A stretch of DNA of 20,884 nucleotides from Brevibacillus sp. (lineage in GTDB: Bacteria; Bacillota; Bacilli; Brevibacillales; Brevibacillaceae), in NCBI GenBank assembly GCA_029240815.1, contig JARDZO010000069.1:1-20884 (forward strand), in the 5' to 3' direction. A program made the position numbers and the translations under genes. The notes below the pieces were generated by a model that did no database searches, was not told where the DNA came from, and saw only the letters and a program-made list of their open reading frames with translations. Shown here piece by piece: positions 7,342-15,303 of this stretch (position 1 is the stretch's first letter; every line of letters begins with the position of its first letter).

Positions 7342-9048
7342 CTACTGGCGAAGCTTTAATTTTTTGATATGGTACTGCAAGCTCTGACGGGTCAGCCCCA
7401 TACATTTCGCCGCTTGGGTAATGTTCCAATCTGATGCTTCCAGCTGGCTTCGTATGTATTCGCGTTCGTAGGAGGAAGTAGCAGATTTGATGGCCCGCTT
7501 CATGCCGGTTGGCTTTGCTGGTAACGCAGTTTTTTCGTTGATGATCGTTTGACGCAAATAGACGGGAAGGTTGGCGACATCGAGAAGCCGCTGATCATCG
7601 CTTGCCCGAATGATGAGGTTCTCTACGACGTGCTGCAGCTCTCGTATGTTACCAGGCCATTTGTAATCGAGCAGGATCTCCATGAGCGTATCGGAGAGGC
7701 CGTGAATTTGCTTGTTGGTTGCTTTACTAAAGCGGTTGATAAAATGATGGAGCAAAAAGAGGATGTCGTCCTTGCGTTCTCTCAGCGGCGGGATGATCAA
7801 GCATGTACGGGCGATTCGGTAATACAAGTCCATGCGAAGCTTGTGTCTAGCGATCAATTCGTGTGGATCTTCATTCGAAGCACTGATCACGACGCAGCGT
7901 ACAGGTGTTACTTTTGCTGCGCCAAGCCTCCTGACCACTCTTTCTTCGAGAACGCGGATCAGCTTGGACTGCAAGGATAGCGGCATGGAGTTGATTTCAT
8001 CGAGAAAGAGAGTTCCATCCTGGGCGTACTCAAACAAGCCTGTCTGGTCGGTGGCACCCGTGAAAGCTCCCTTTACGGAACCGAACAAGGTGCTTTCGAG
8101 CAGCGTCTCGGGAATGGCGGCACAATTTACGGCAACGAATGGACTCTTGGCTCGTTTGCTGTGATTGTGGATGCTCTGCGCGAACAATTCTTTTCCCGTA
8201 CCTGTTTCACCGACGATTAACAGATCCGTATTGTGAACAGCTACATTTTGGGCTTCGCTGACCAGGTTGGTGAGGACGCTGCTGTTTCCTTTGATGTGAT
8301 CAAACGTGTAGGTCGTTCCGTTGCCATGGAATTCTCTATGAACTTTGTCCGAAGCAAGCATCTTTCGTTTCAGTTCGATCGTCTCGTAAAGGAGGTCTTT
8401 TAGCTTGGTTTCGTTGGTGCTTACCGAAAAAACCGCGATTATCTGACCATCCTGCTCAATGGGATAAGTACTGTAGGTGACGTATTGAGGAATCCCGTTA
8501 ATGTGGGAGTGAGCTCGATACTGACCAATAATAGGAGTTCCTGATTGAAATACGCGCCGGTGCTCGGACAGCTCAGGATTGTAGTTGTATGCCTCCCACA
8601 AATAATTCCCAACGACTTTTTCCTGCCGCAGACCTTCCAATTTCTCCTGCGCTTTGTTATAGAGCGTGATTCGACCCTCTGAATCGCTCATCATGACCCC
8701 TTCATCGAGAGAGTTCACGATGGCTTCCAGGCAGGCTAGTCTGGCGTCCTTGTTGGACAATGGATCAGAGATTTCCTCCATCAGCACGATGAGGTAGGAG
8801 CGTTCGGTCATGGCAAAAGGCTTGAAACGAAGAAGGATCTTTTTGTTCGAGTGGGTGGTAATGAGGATCTGCTCGTCGGAAAGGGGGCGTTTGTCAGGTG
8901 GAAGCAAATCTGTGAAGCGTTCCCCTTCGCCGAGATTGCAAAAGTCGTAGGTCTTCCCACCGAACCACAATATTCGCTTGTCTTCATCGAGTACCGCAAC
9001 GGCGGGGACTAGGTCTAAAAATAAAGTGCCGATTGCTTGGGCAGCCAT
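7342..9048 (-). CDS. sigma-54-dependent activator, PAS + AAA+ + Fis HTH (RocR-like)
   Basis: A 568-residue enhancer-binding protein. The N-terminal 230 residues contain PAS-type sensing domains (clearest at about 105-215, with SLDEGVMMSDSEGRITLYNKA). The AAA+ domain (about 250-470) has Walker A GETGTGKE (280-287), the sigma-54 contact loop GAFTGA (327-332), Walker B GTLFLDE (345-351) and the arginine-bearing LRMDLYYRI. A Fis-type helix-turn-helix ends the protein (NITQAAKCMGLTRQSLQYHIKK). The intact GAFTGA means it should activate sigma-54 promoters. The divergent operon begins with such a promoter at 9380-9395, so that operon is the obvious target. The inducer is probably sensed by the PAS region. 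The ATG at 9048 has GGAG 11 nt upstream. In Bacillus the related RocR controls arginine catabolism. Confidence 0.93.
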   Translation of the reverse strand: MAAQAIGTLFLDLVPAVAVLDEDKRILWFGGKTYDFCNLGEGERFTDLLPPDKRPLSDEQILITTHSNKKILLRFKPFAMTERSYLIVLMEEISDPLSNKDARLACLEAIVNSLDEGVMMSDSEGRITLYNKAQEKLEGLRQEKVVGNYLWEAYNYNPELSEHRRVFQSGTPIIGQYRAHSHINGIPQYVTYSTYPIEQDGQIIAVFSVSTNETKLKDLLYETIELKRKMLASDKVHREFHGNGTTYTFDHIKGNSSVLTNLVSEAQNVAVHNTDLLIVGETGTGKELFAQSIHNHSKRAKSPFVAVNCAAIPETLLESTLFGSVKGAFTGATDQTGLFEYAQDGTLFLDEINSMPLSLQSKLIRVLEERVVRRLGAAKVTPVRCVVISASNEDPHELIARHKLRMDLYYRIARTCLIIPPLRERKDDILFLLHHFINRFSKATNKQIHGLSDTLMEILLDYKWPGNIRELQHVVENLIIRASDDQRLLDVANLPVYLRQTIINEKTALPAKPTGMKRAIKSATSSYEREYIRSQLEASDWNITQAAKCMGLTRQSLQYHIKKLKLRQ

Positions 9049-9088
9049 TCGCTATCACACTCCAAACTCCATATTTTTTCCAGTCTGT

Positions 9089-9117
9089 ATCGTAGCATGG
9101 ATAATTAAAGATCGAAT
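9089..9117 (-). promoter_or_regulatory. possible promoter of the sigma-54 activator gene
   Basis: An extended -10 (TGCTACGAT on the minus strand, hexamer at 9089-9094) lies about 40 nt before the start codon. The -35 region (about 9111-9117) is poor. The palindrome at 9121-9139 sits immediately upstream, suited to auto- or co-regulation. Confidence 0.3.
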
Positions 9118-9147
9118 ATTTAAACATTTCTAATGTTTAGTACGATC
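9110..9147. promoter_or_regulatory. nested palindrome, candidate regulator binding site
   Basis: TAAACATTTCTAATGTTTA (9121-9139) is a perfect 8-bp dyad around a 3-bp centre. GATCG (9110-9114) and CGATC (9143-9147) flank it. It lies about 255 bp upstream of the sigma-54 promoter and just upstream of the activator gene, typical of an enhancer site for the activator. Confidence 0.5.
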
Positions 9148-9202
9148 ATAACAGACGTGTACCAAATGCAAAAGCAACAATGTGCAAACGCAAAGATCGT
9201 CT

Positions 9203-9240
9203 GCGCTGAAACATTTTGCGCCTGAGAACGACTAACATTT
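9203..9240. promoter_or_regulatory. possible second activator site
   Basis: GCGCTGAAACATTTTGCGC (9203-9221) is an imperfect dyad of 19 bp, the same length as the palindrome at 9121-9139, and it shares AAACATTT with it. A third copy, AACATTT, lies at 9234-9240. Recurrence suggests half-sites for the activator, but the sequence is AT-rich and this may be chance. Confidence 0.25.
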
Positions 9241-9379
9241 CCCGCAGGCTGCTCTTATCTGAGAGATGCGTATAAAGAGGAGGAGAGAAAACGAACGGCA
9301 AGGCTCAGGGAGCAAGTAACCAACGTAAACGTCCGATCCTTTACCGGCAAAATCGGTGGGGAGAGGGCGTTATTTTGAT

Positions 9380-9395
9380 TGGCACGAGATTTGCT
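9380..9395 (+). promoter_or_regulatory. sigma-54 (-24/-12) promoter of the hut-like operon
   Basis: TGGCACGAGATTTGCT fits the consensus TGGCACG-N4-TTGCW exactly, with GG at 9381-9382 and GC at 9393-9394 at the required spacing. Transcription should start near 9406, about 50 nt before the first gene. The divergent activator gene carries the GAFTGA loop required to use it. Confidence 0.93.
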
Positions 9396-9457
9396 CTATC
9401 TATCAAGTGCAGGCGCGTCAAAGCACGTAAGAACTCACTCTCGAGGAGGAAAACGAC

Positions 9458-11185
9458 ATGTCGATGAATGAAACCCTGAATCCCCAAAAGCCAGAAATTC
9501 TGTACTCGGTCAAAGCAGGGCGCGGAACTACCCTTCGCTGCAAAGGCTGGCGGCAGGAAGCGATTTTGCGGTTGCTGGAGAACAATATGGAAAATGCAGA
9601 GAAACCGGAGGAGCTGGTGATCTACGGCGGGATCGGGAAGGCTGCCCGAAACTGGGAGTCGTATCACGCGATCGTTCAATCTCTGAAAGAATTGGAAGAA
9701 GATGAGACGCTTGTCGTCCAGTCAGGGATGCCGGTGGCGATTTTCAAGACGCATAAATACGCCCCTACAGTAGTCATGGCGACGACCAATATCATGAAGC
9801 CTTCCTGGGAGACGTTCTACGATCTCCAAGACAAGAACCTGACGATTTTTGCCCAGTATACGGCAGCACCTTGGGAGTACATCGGGACGCAAGGCGTGAT
9901 CCAAGGTACATTTGAGACCTTGTCCGCCATCGCACGACTGCATTACGAGGATTCACTCGTCGGTAAAATCTTGCTGACAGCAGGAGCTGGAGGCATGGGA
10001 GGCAACCAGACGCGTGCCATGGCCATGCACGGTGGTGTGGGCATTGTCTGTGACGCCAATATCGAAATTATTCGCCGACGCATGAATGTGGGGTACATCG
10101 ATGTTCTTGCCGAATCACTCGATGAAGCGATTGAGCTTGCCCAGGAGGCAGCACGTGCAAAAAAATCGCTGGGAATAGCGGTTGTCGGCAACTCGGCTGA
10201 TATTTTCGAAGAAGCGTACGCGAAAGGCTTCATGCCCGATATTTTGACGTCCATGACGCCAGCGCACGATCCCATCTCCTATTTGCCAGCAGGATATACG
10301 CCGGAGGAAGCGAATGAATTGCGCCGTCGGGACCGAGACCTCTATCTCGTGAAAGCGCGGGAGACGATGATTCGAGAGCTGCGCGTCACGAACGAGTTTT
10401 TTGACAAAGGCGTCCATGCATTTGAATACGGCACCAGCCTACGAAAAGAATGTCGCGACGCGGGAATGCCGGAAGAGGAAGCCATGAAAATCCCCGGCTT
10501 TGTAGCGGAATACATTCGGCCTCTCTTTTGCGAAGGGCGCGGTCCTTTCCGCTGGATCTGTCTCTCCGGGGAAGCTTCCGATTTAGCGAAAATTGATGAG
10601 ATGGTCCTGGAAAAGTTTAAGGACGACTTGCTCGTAACCAGATGGATCAATCTAGCGAAAAAACACATTCCAATCGAAGGACTTCCTGCGCGCATCTGCT
10701 ACCTCGGCTTTGGGCAGCGCAAGGAATTTGCCCTGGAGATCAATGAAATGGTCAGACGGGGAGAGCTGGCTGGACCTGTCGCATTTTCCAGGGACAATTT
10801 GGACTCTGGCTCCATCGTCAACCCTACTTTTGAGTCAGAGAAAATGCTCGATGGCGGAGACCTGATTTCGGATTGGCCAGTGCTGAATGGCCTGCTCAAT
10901 GCAATCGGCATGTGCGACCTGATCGCGCTCCAAGCCAACTATTCCATGGGAGAGGCTGTCCATACGGGAGTGACGATGATTGCCGATGGAACAGAGGAAG
11001 CGGAGATGAGGCTGTCTGTGTGCATGACCGTAGACTCTGGCATCGGGGTTGTCCGCCACGCGCAGGCCGGATACCAAGTCGCAAAAGATGTCGCCAATGG
11101 AAAAGGAAATCTGACCAAAGAAGCGATCAAGATTCCATTGTGGTGGACGCCGAAAGCAACTTTTGGACCGAAAAAGACGGAATAA
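9458..11185 (+). CDS. hutU: urocanate hydratase family protein (divergent HutU)
   Basis: A 575-residue cytoplasmic enzyme of the urocanase family, which adds water to urocanate using a tightly bound NAD+. Family marks are YGGIGKAARNW (56-66), LTAGAGGMGG (173-182), YIRPLFCEG with R354 (352-360), and RICYLG with the reactive C414. It is a little longer than usual (about 555) because of an N-terminal and a 20-residue C-terminal extension. The family's HHGGGVGMG motif is absent: residues about 488-500 read DLIALQANYSMGE instead. The region RDHLDCGSV also reads RDNLDSGSI, and GER reads GQR. The surrounding VADGTEEA and GVVRHAQAGY parts still align, so this is substitution, not a frameshift. It may act on a modified urocanate. 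AGGAGG precedes the ATG at 9458 by 8 nt. Confidence 0.88.
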   Translation: MSMNETLNPQKPEILYSVKAGRGTTLRCKGWRQEAILRLLENNMENAEKPEELVIYGGIGKAARNWESYHAIVQSLKELEEDETLVVQSGMPVAIFKTHKYAPTVVMATTNIMKPSWETFYDLQDKNLTIFAQYTAAPWEYIGTQGVIQGTFETLSAIARLHYEDSLVGKILLTAGAGGMGGNQTRAMAMHGGVGIVCDANIEIIRRRMNVGYIDVLAESLDEAIELAQEAARAKKSLGIAVVGNSADIFEEAYAKGFMPDILTSMTPAHDPISYLPAGYTPEEANELRRRDRDLYLVKARETMIRELRVTNEFFDKGVHAFEYGTSLRKECRDAGMPEEEAMKIPGFVAEYIRPLFCEGRGPFRWICLSGEASDLAKIDEMVLEKFKDDLLVTRWINLAKKHIPIEGLPARICYLGFGQRKEFALEINEMVRRGELAGPVAFSRDNLDSGSIVNPTFESEKMLDGGDLISDWPVLNGLLNAIGMCDLIALQANYSMGEAVHTGVTMIADGTEEAEMRLSVCMTVDSGIGVVRHAQAGYQVAKDVANGKGNLTKEAIKIPLWWTPKATFGPKKTE

Positions 11186-11213
11186 TACAACCTTTGTTTT
11201 GAGTCCAGCATCA

Positions 11214-11249
11214 AGCCGGGGAGGAAGGGTAAATCCTTTCCCTCCCGGC
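11214..11249 (+). other. intergenic hairpin between hutU-like and hutI-like genes
   Basis: GCCGGG (11214-11219) pairs with CCCGGC (11244-11249) and the stem continues through the purine/pyrimidine tracts AGG...AAGG and CCTT...CCT with bulges. It has no T-tract, so it is more likely an mRNA-processing or stability element than a terminator. The 86-bp gap it occupies is the longest in the operon. Confidence 0.5.
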
Positions 11250-11271
11250 ATCGACATAAGGGGGTGGAGAG

Positions 11272-12534
11272 GTGCAGGAAAAACCTAAAGCAGATCTGGT
11301 CATAGCAAATGCCAGTCAAGTCGTCACGTGCAACGGAAAAGGACCAGACGGACTAGGAATGTCAGTCGGCGGATGGATCGCAGTGTCAGGAGAGCACATC
11401 ATCGCGGTAGGTAGTCGTGCAGAAGTAGAGGCGGCGGCTGACATTCAGCAGTCCCTCACCATCGATGCATCTGGCAAAGTGGTTGTCCCAGGCTTTGTCG
11501 ATTGCCATACACATACTGTGTTTGGTGGTTCCCGTGTAAAGGAGTACGCGGCTCGCATGACAACGGATAGTCCGGAACGATTAAAGAAGATGGGAATTGA
11601 GACGGGGATACATGCTTCAGTCGAGATGACCAGAAATGCCAGCGAGGAAGAGTTGTGCCAATCTGCCAGAGAACGGTTACTGCGGATGCTGCGATCCGGG
11701 ACGACTACCGTAGAAATCAAGAGCGGGTACGGCCTCACCACAAAAGACGAAATCAAGATGCTGCATGTCAGTGCGCGTTTGGCAAAGGAATTACCCGTAG
11801 ACATCGTCAGTACGTTTTTGGGGGCGCACGGCTGGCCCAGAAATCTTTCAAAAGAGTTGTACATCAGTGTGTTGATCGAAGAGATGATTCCGTGGGTAAG
11901 GGAATTGGGACTGGCGCAAGCGTGTGACGTTTGGTGTGATGACGGTCATTTTACAGTGGAGGAGTCAGCCCGTATTCTGGAGGCGGGATTGGCTGCAGGA
12001 CTGACTGCGAAAATCCATACGGACGCTTACTCCTACATCGGAGGTTCGGATCTAGCTGCGGACATGGGCATGGCTTCCGCGGATCATTTGAACTATACGC
12101 CTGAACGGGTCATGCAAAAGCTGGCGCATGCAGGGGTGACAGGAGTCTTAATGCCCGCCCTAGATTTTGCCGTCAAGCACCCTCGACCGTTCAACGCCCG
12201 GGCTTTGATCGATTCAGGCATGACTGTCGCGCTTGCTACTAACCTTTGCCCTGGCTGCTGGACAGAGTCCATGCAGTTTGTGATGGTACTCGCGTGTCGC
12301 TTGTATCAAATGACACCGGCAGAAGCGCTGATGGCCGCGACGATCGGTGGTGCCAAGGCATTGCGACTGGATCGTGATCGTGGTTCGATCGAATGCGGGA
12401 AGCTAGCTGACTTGCAGATCTGGGATGTACCTTCGTATGAGCATGCCATCTATCGTCTCGGTGGAAATGTGGTCGATCAGGTGGTGAAACGCGGACAAGT
12501 GGTTGTCAACTTGATGGATACGAGAGGGAGGTGA
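11272..12534 (+). CDS. hutI: imidazolonepropionase-like amidohydrolase (divergent HutI)
   Basis: A 420-residue amidohydrolase of the HutI type, which opens the ring of imidazolone-propionate. Metal-site and substrate residues seen: H79 and H81 in DCHTH, KSGYGL (150-155), H186 in GAH, H249, and H272 in SADHL. Two residues that are conserved in the family differ. The HADE motif reads HTDA, so the position of B. subtilis Glu252 is A252. LATDFNPG reads LATNLCPG, so metal ligand Asp324 is N324. The GGGI loop is also lost (ETGIHASV). The following CWTESMQF resembles archaeal-type HutI. The GTG at 11272 follows AAGGGGG by 7 nt. It is followed by the lipoprotein gene after 6 bp. It probably hydrolyses a related ring compound; loss of activity is also possible. 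Confidence 0.87.
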   Translation: MQEKPKADLVIANASQVVTCNGKGPDGLGMSVGGWIAVSGEHIIAVGSRAEVEAAADIQQSLTIDASGKVVVPGFVDCHTHTVFGGSRVKEYAARMTTDSPERLKKMGIETGIHASVEMTRNASEEELCQSARERLLRMLRSGTTTVEIKSGYGLTTKDEIKMLHVSARLAKELPVDIVSTFLGAHGWPRNLSKELYISVLIEEMIPWVRELGLAQACDVWCDDGHFTVEESARILEAGLAAGLTAKIHTDAYSYIGGSDLAADMGMASADHLNYTPERVMQKLAHAGVTGVLMPALDFAVKHPRPFNARALIDSGMTVALATNLCPGCWTESMQFVMVLACRLYQMTPAEALMAATIGGAKALRLDRDRGSIECGKLADLQIWDVPSYEHAIYRLGGNVVDQVVKRGQVVVNLMDTRGR

Positions 12535-12540
12535 ACCCGA

Positions 12541-13746
12541 ATGAAAATGCGTGCGAAGCTTGGATTGTGGTCATCTGTATTCGTGGTCGCAGCGGCTATC
12601 GGGGGATGCGGATCGCCGACTACGCAAGGGGATACCCGTACTTCAGCAGAAGGAACAACAGCGGGAGCGGGGAACAAGATATTGATTGCCACGCAAAGCC
12701 CGTTGTCCGGTGCCTCTTCTTCACTCGGTGATGCGATCAAAAGTGGAGCAGAATATGCCCTCATTCAGCAAAAGGACGAATTCAAAAAGCTGGGCTTCGA
12801 CTTGGAGCTGTTTCCGCAAGACGACCAGGCAGATCCAAAGATTGGCGTGTCCAACGCGGAAATGCTGATTTCCAACCCTGATGTGCTGGGTGTAATCGGT
12901 CACCTGAATTCGGGAGTCGCGATCGCTGCCTCCGTCAAATATGAAGAAGGCAAGCTGGTGATGGTCTCTCCGGCGAACACAGCCGTGAAGCTGACGGAAG
13001 AAGGCAAACAGACTGTGCACAGGATCGTGGCGCGAGACGATGCGCAAGGACCAAAAGCGGCGGTCTATGCAAAGAAAGCATTGGGTGTAAAGCGAGTCTT
13101 TATTATCCATGACAAAACAGCGTACGGACAGGGCCTGACAGGAGAAGTAAAGGCACAGTTTGAAAAAGATGGGGTAGAGGTCGTCGGCTATGAAGGGATT
13201 ACGGTGGGGGAAAAGGACTACAACGCTGTCGTCAATCAGGTGATGGCAAAAGCCCCTGACATGATTTACTTTGGCGGTCATTATCCGGAAGGGGGAATTC
13301 TCGTCAAGCAGGCTCGTCAAAAAAATTTCACGGGCATTTTCATGGGCGGGGATGGACTCGATTCTTCGGATATGGTGAAAATTGCGGGACCCGCCGCACA
13401 AGATGTCGTCTTTACCTCCATTTCTGGGGACGTGACTCAGACCGAGGAAGGGAAGAAGTGGGCAGAAGAGTACAAAACGTCGACGAACAAGCCGCTAGAG
13501 ACACTTTCCGTCTATGGATATGATTCTATGAATCTTCTATTGGATGGCTTGAAGGCAGCGATCGAAGAGAATGGCGGGAAGAGGCCTACGCGTGAACAAG
13601 TGTTGGGAGCCGTGCACAAAACAAAAGATTTTTCCGGGCAGTTCACAAAAGTGACGTTCGACGAGAAAGGCGATAACCTGAGCGCCGATGTATTTGTTTT
13701 TACGTACGACAAAGACAAGTCCGTCTATGTAGGCAAGATCGAGTAG
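12541..13746 (+). CDS. ABC-type substrate-binding lipoprotein (LivJ/Peripla_BP_6 type)
   Basis: A 401-residue exported lipoprotein. The signal peptide ends in the lipobox IGGC, giving a lipidated Cys near residue 23, followed by a Gly/Thr/Ser-rich linker. The rest is a type I periplasmic-binding fold as in branched-chain amino acid receptors (ATQSPLSGASSSLGDAIKSG, GVIGHLNSG, FIIHDKTAYGQG, MIYFGGHYPEGG). It should catch a small amino acid-like ligand at the outer membrane face and pass it to an ABC permease, but no permease or ATPase gene of that class is in the window. It is fully within the hut-like operon: GGGAGG (12526-12531) overlaps the upstream stop codon and the ATG at 12541 follows closely. 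Its ligand is probably the substrate of the pathway. Confidence 0.9.
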   Translation: MKMRAKLGLWSSVFVVAAAIGGCGSPTTQGDTRTSAEGTTAGAGNKILIATQSPLSGASSSLGDAIKSGAEYALIQQKDEFKKLGFDLELFPQDDQADPKIGVSNAEMLISNPDVLGVIGHLNSGVAIAASVKYEEGKLVMVSPANTAVKLTEEGKQTVHRIVARDDAQGPKAAVYAKKALGVKRVFIIHDKTAYGQGLTGEVKAQFEKDGVEVVGYEGITVGEKDYNAVVNQVMAKAPDMIYFGGHYPEGGILVKQARQKNFTGIFMGGDGLDSSDMVKIAGPAAQDVVFTSISGDVTQTEEGKKWAEEYKTSTNKPLETLSVYGYDSMNLLLDGLKAAIEENGGKRPTREQVLGAVHKTKDFSGQFTKVTFDEKGDNLSADVFVFTYDKDKSVYVGKIE

Positions 13747-13781
13747 TCTGCAGCTTTGCTACGAAAGGACATGATGAACCT

Positions 13782-15293
13782 ATGGAAATGATTCAGCAGG
13801 GTGAAAGGGTGGAGCTGGACGGATATCGATTGGATCGGGAGCAGCTGCGACTCGTCATCGAACGTAAGGCGACGTGCATTGTTTCTGAGGAAGCATGGTT
13901 TCGGGTAGCCGAAAGCCGCAATCGGATTGAAGAACAGGTCGCCCAAGGGAAGATCATCTACGGGGTAAATACTGGATTTGGCAAACTTAGCGATGTTTCC
14001 ATCAATGCGGAAGATGTCGGTCAGCTGCAATTGAATTTACTGCGTGCCGATGCGGTCGGAGTAGGGGAACCCTTGCCCACTGAGGTCGTCCGAGCGATGC
14101 TTGTTCTTCGTGCAAATGCGCTGGCGAAGGGATATTCCGGCGTCCGCGTTGAAACGTTGCAGCTGCTGATCGACTGCATGAATCACGGGATCCATCCCAT
14201 TGTTCCATCCAAAGGATCGCTCGGAGCGAGCGGCGATTTGGCTCCCTTGGCACATATGGCACTCATCCTGGTCGGAGAAGGTTACGCTGAGTATCAGGGG
14301 GAGAAAATGCGAGGGGCCGAAGCGCTGGCACGAGCGGGTCTGCAAGCGGTCCAGCTGGGAGCGAAAGAAGGTCTCGCACTTATCAATGGGACACAGTGTA
14401 TGACGGGAGTAGGAGTCGTCGCGATCACAGAAGCGGAAAATCTCGGTCGCGCTGCGGATATGGCTGCGTGCCTGACCATGGAAGCCCTGCGCGGCATCAT
14501 CGACGCATTCGATGCAGATCTGTTGGCGACGCGTCCTCATCCAGAGCTGGAGCAGGTGGCAGGCCGCATTCGTACATGGTTGGCAGGCAGCCGCAGAATC
14601 ACACAGCAGGGTGAGCTGCGGGTGCAGGACGCGTATTCCATTCGCTGCATTCCCCAGGTGCATGGTGCATCCTGGCAAGCGTGGGGATATGCGGAAGACA
14701 AGATTCGCATCGAGATGAATGCCACCACAGACAATCCGATTGTCCTAGAAGACGGGCGTGTCTTATCGGGAGGGCAATTTCATGGTCAGCCTATCGCACT
14801 GGCCATGGATCTGCTCAAAATCGCTTCGGCGGAGTGGGCGAATATTTCAGAGCGGCGCATTGAGCGACTGGTTAATCCTCAGCTGAGCGGTCTGTCTCCC
14901 TTTTTAGCGACCAACCCTGGCCTCGAATGCGGATTGATGGTCGCCCAATACGCGGCAGCCGCACTCGTTTCGGAAAACAAAGTGCTGGCGCATCCCGCTA
15001 GCGTAGACTCGATTCCTTCGTCTGCGAATCAGGAAGACCATGTCAGTATGGGTACGATCGCAGCGCGTCAAGCGAGAGAAATCATCGGCAACGCTGCACG
15101 CGTGATTGCCATCGAGATGATCTGCGCCTCGCAAGCTATTTACTTGGAGCAGGCGGAAGCAGATTTGGCTCCACGCACACGCAAGCAGTTGGAGTGGGTG
15201 CGAAAAGTGATCCCACCGCTTACTACCGATACGGCAATCAGTGAACAGATCGAGATGCTGGCAAAGGCAATATTGGCTGAGCCGATCGTATAA
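13782..15293 (+). CDS. hutH: histidine ammonia-lyase family enzyme (HutH-like, altered selectivity dyad)
   Basis: A 503-residue MIO enzyme, closely similar to Bacillus HutH along its length. The self-forming MIO cofactor triad is A149-S150-G151 in GSLGASGDLAP. Other active-site residues of the Pseudomonas enzyme are kept: Y60, N202, Q282, Y285, R288, F334 and E418. The selectivity pair that is Ser-His in histidine lyases (His83 in Pseudomonas) reads Ala89-Asp90 (LLRADAVGVG). This is the position that distinguishes His, Tyr and Phe lyases, so a ring-modified substrate is plausible. The ATG at 13782 lies 12 nt after AAAGGA; ATGs at 13771 and 13774 are out of frame. It is the last gene of the operon, 35 bp after the lipoprotein gene, and a terminator follows. 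Confidence 0.92.
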   Translation: MEMIQQGERVELDGYRLDREQLRLVIERKATCIVSEEAWFRVAESRNRIEEQVAQGKIIYGVNTGFGKLSDVSINAEDVGQLQLNLLRADAVGVGEPLPTEVVRAMLVLRANALAKGYSGVRVETLQLLIDCMNHGIHPIVPSKGSLGASGDLAPLAHMALILVGEGYAEYQGEKMRGAEALARAGLQAVQLGAKEGLALINGTQCMTGVGVVAITEAENLGRAADMAACLTMEALRGIIDAFDADLLATRPHPELEQVAGRIRTWLAGSRRITQQGELRVQDAYSIRCIPQVHGASWQAWGYAEDKIRIEMNATTDNPIVLEDGRVLSGGQFHGQPIALAMDLLKIASAEWANISERRIERLVNPQLSGLSPFLATNPGLECGLMVAQYAAAALVSENKVLAHPASVDSIPSSANQEDHVSMGTIAARQAREIIGNAARVIAIEMICASQAIYLEQAEADLAPRTRKQLEWVRKVIPPLTTDTAISEQIEMLAKAILAEPIV

Positions 15294-15303
15294 ACCGCCT
15301 CGT

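Noticed and set aside
9182..9196. Catabolite-responsive (cre-like) sites at about 9182 and 17330
   Set aside because: Both contain a core like TGCAAACG but mismatch conserved flanking positions, so they do not exceed chance.
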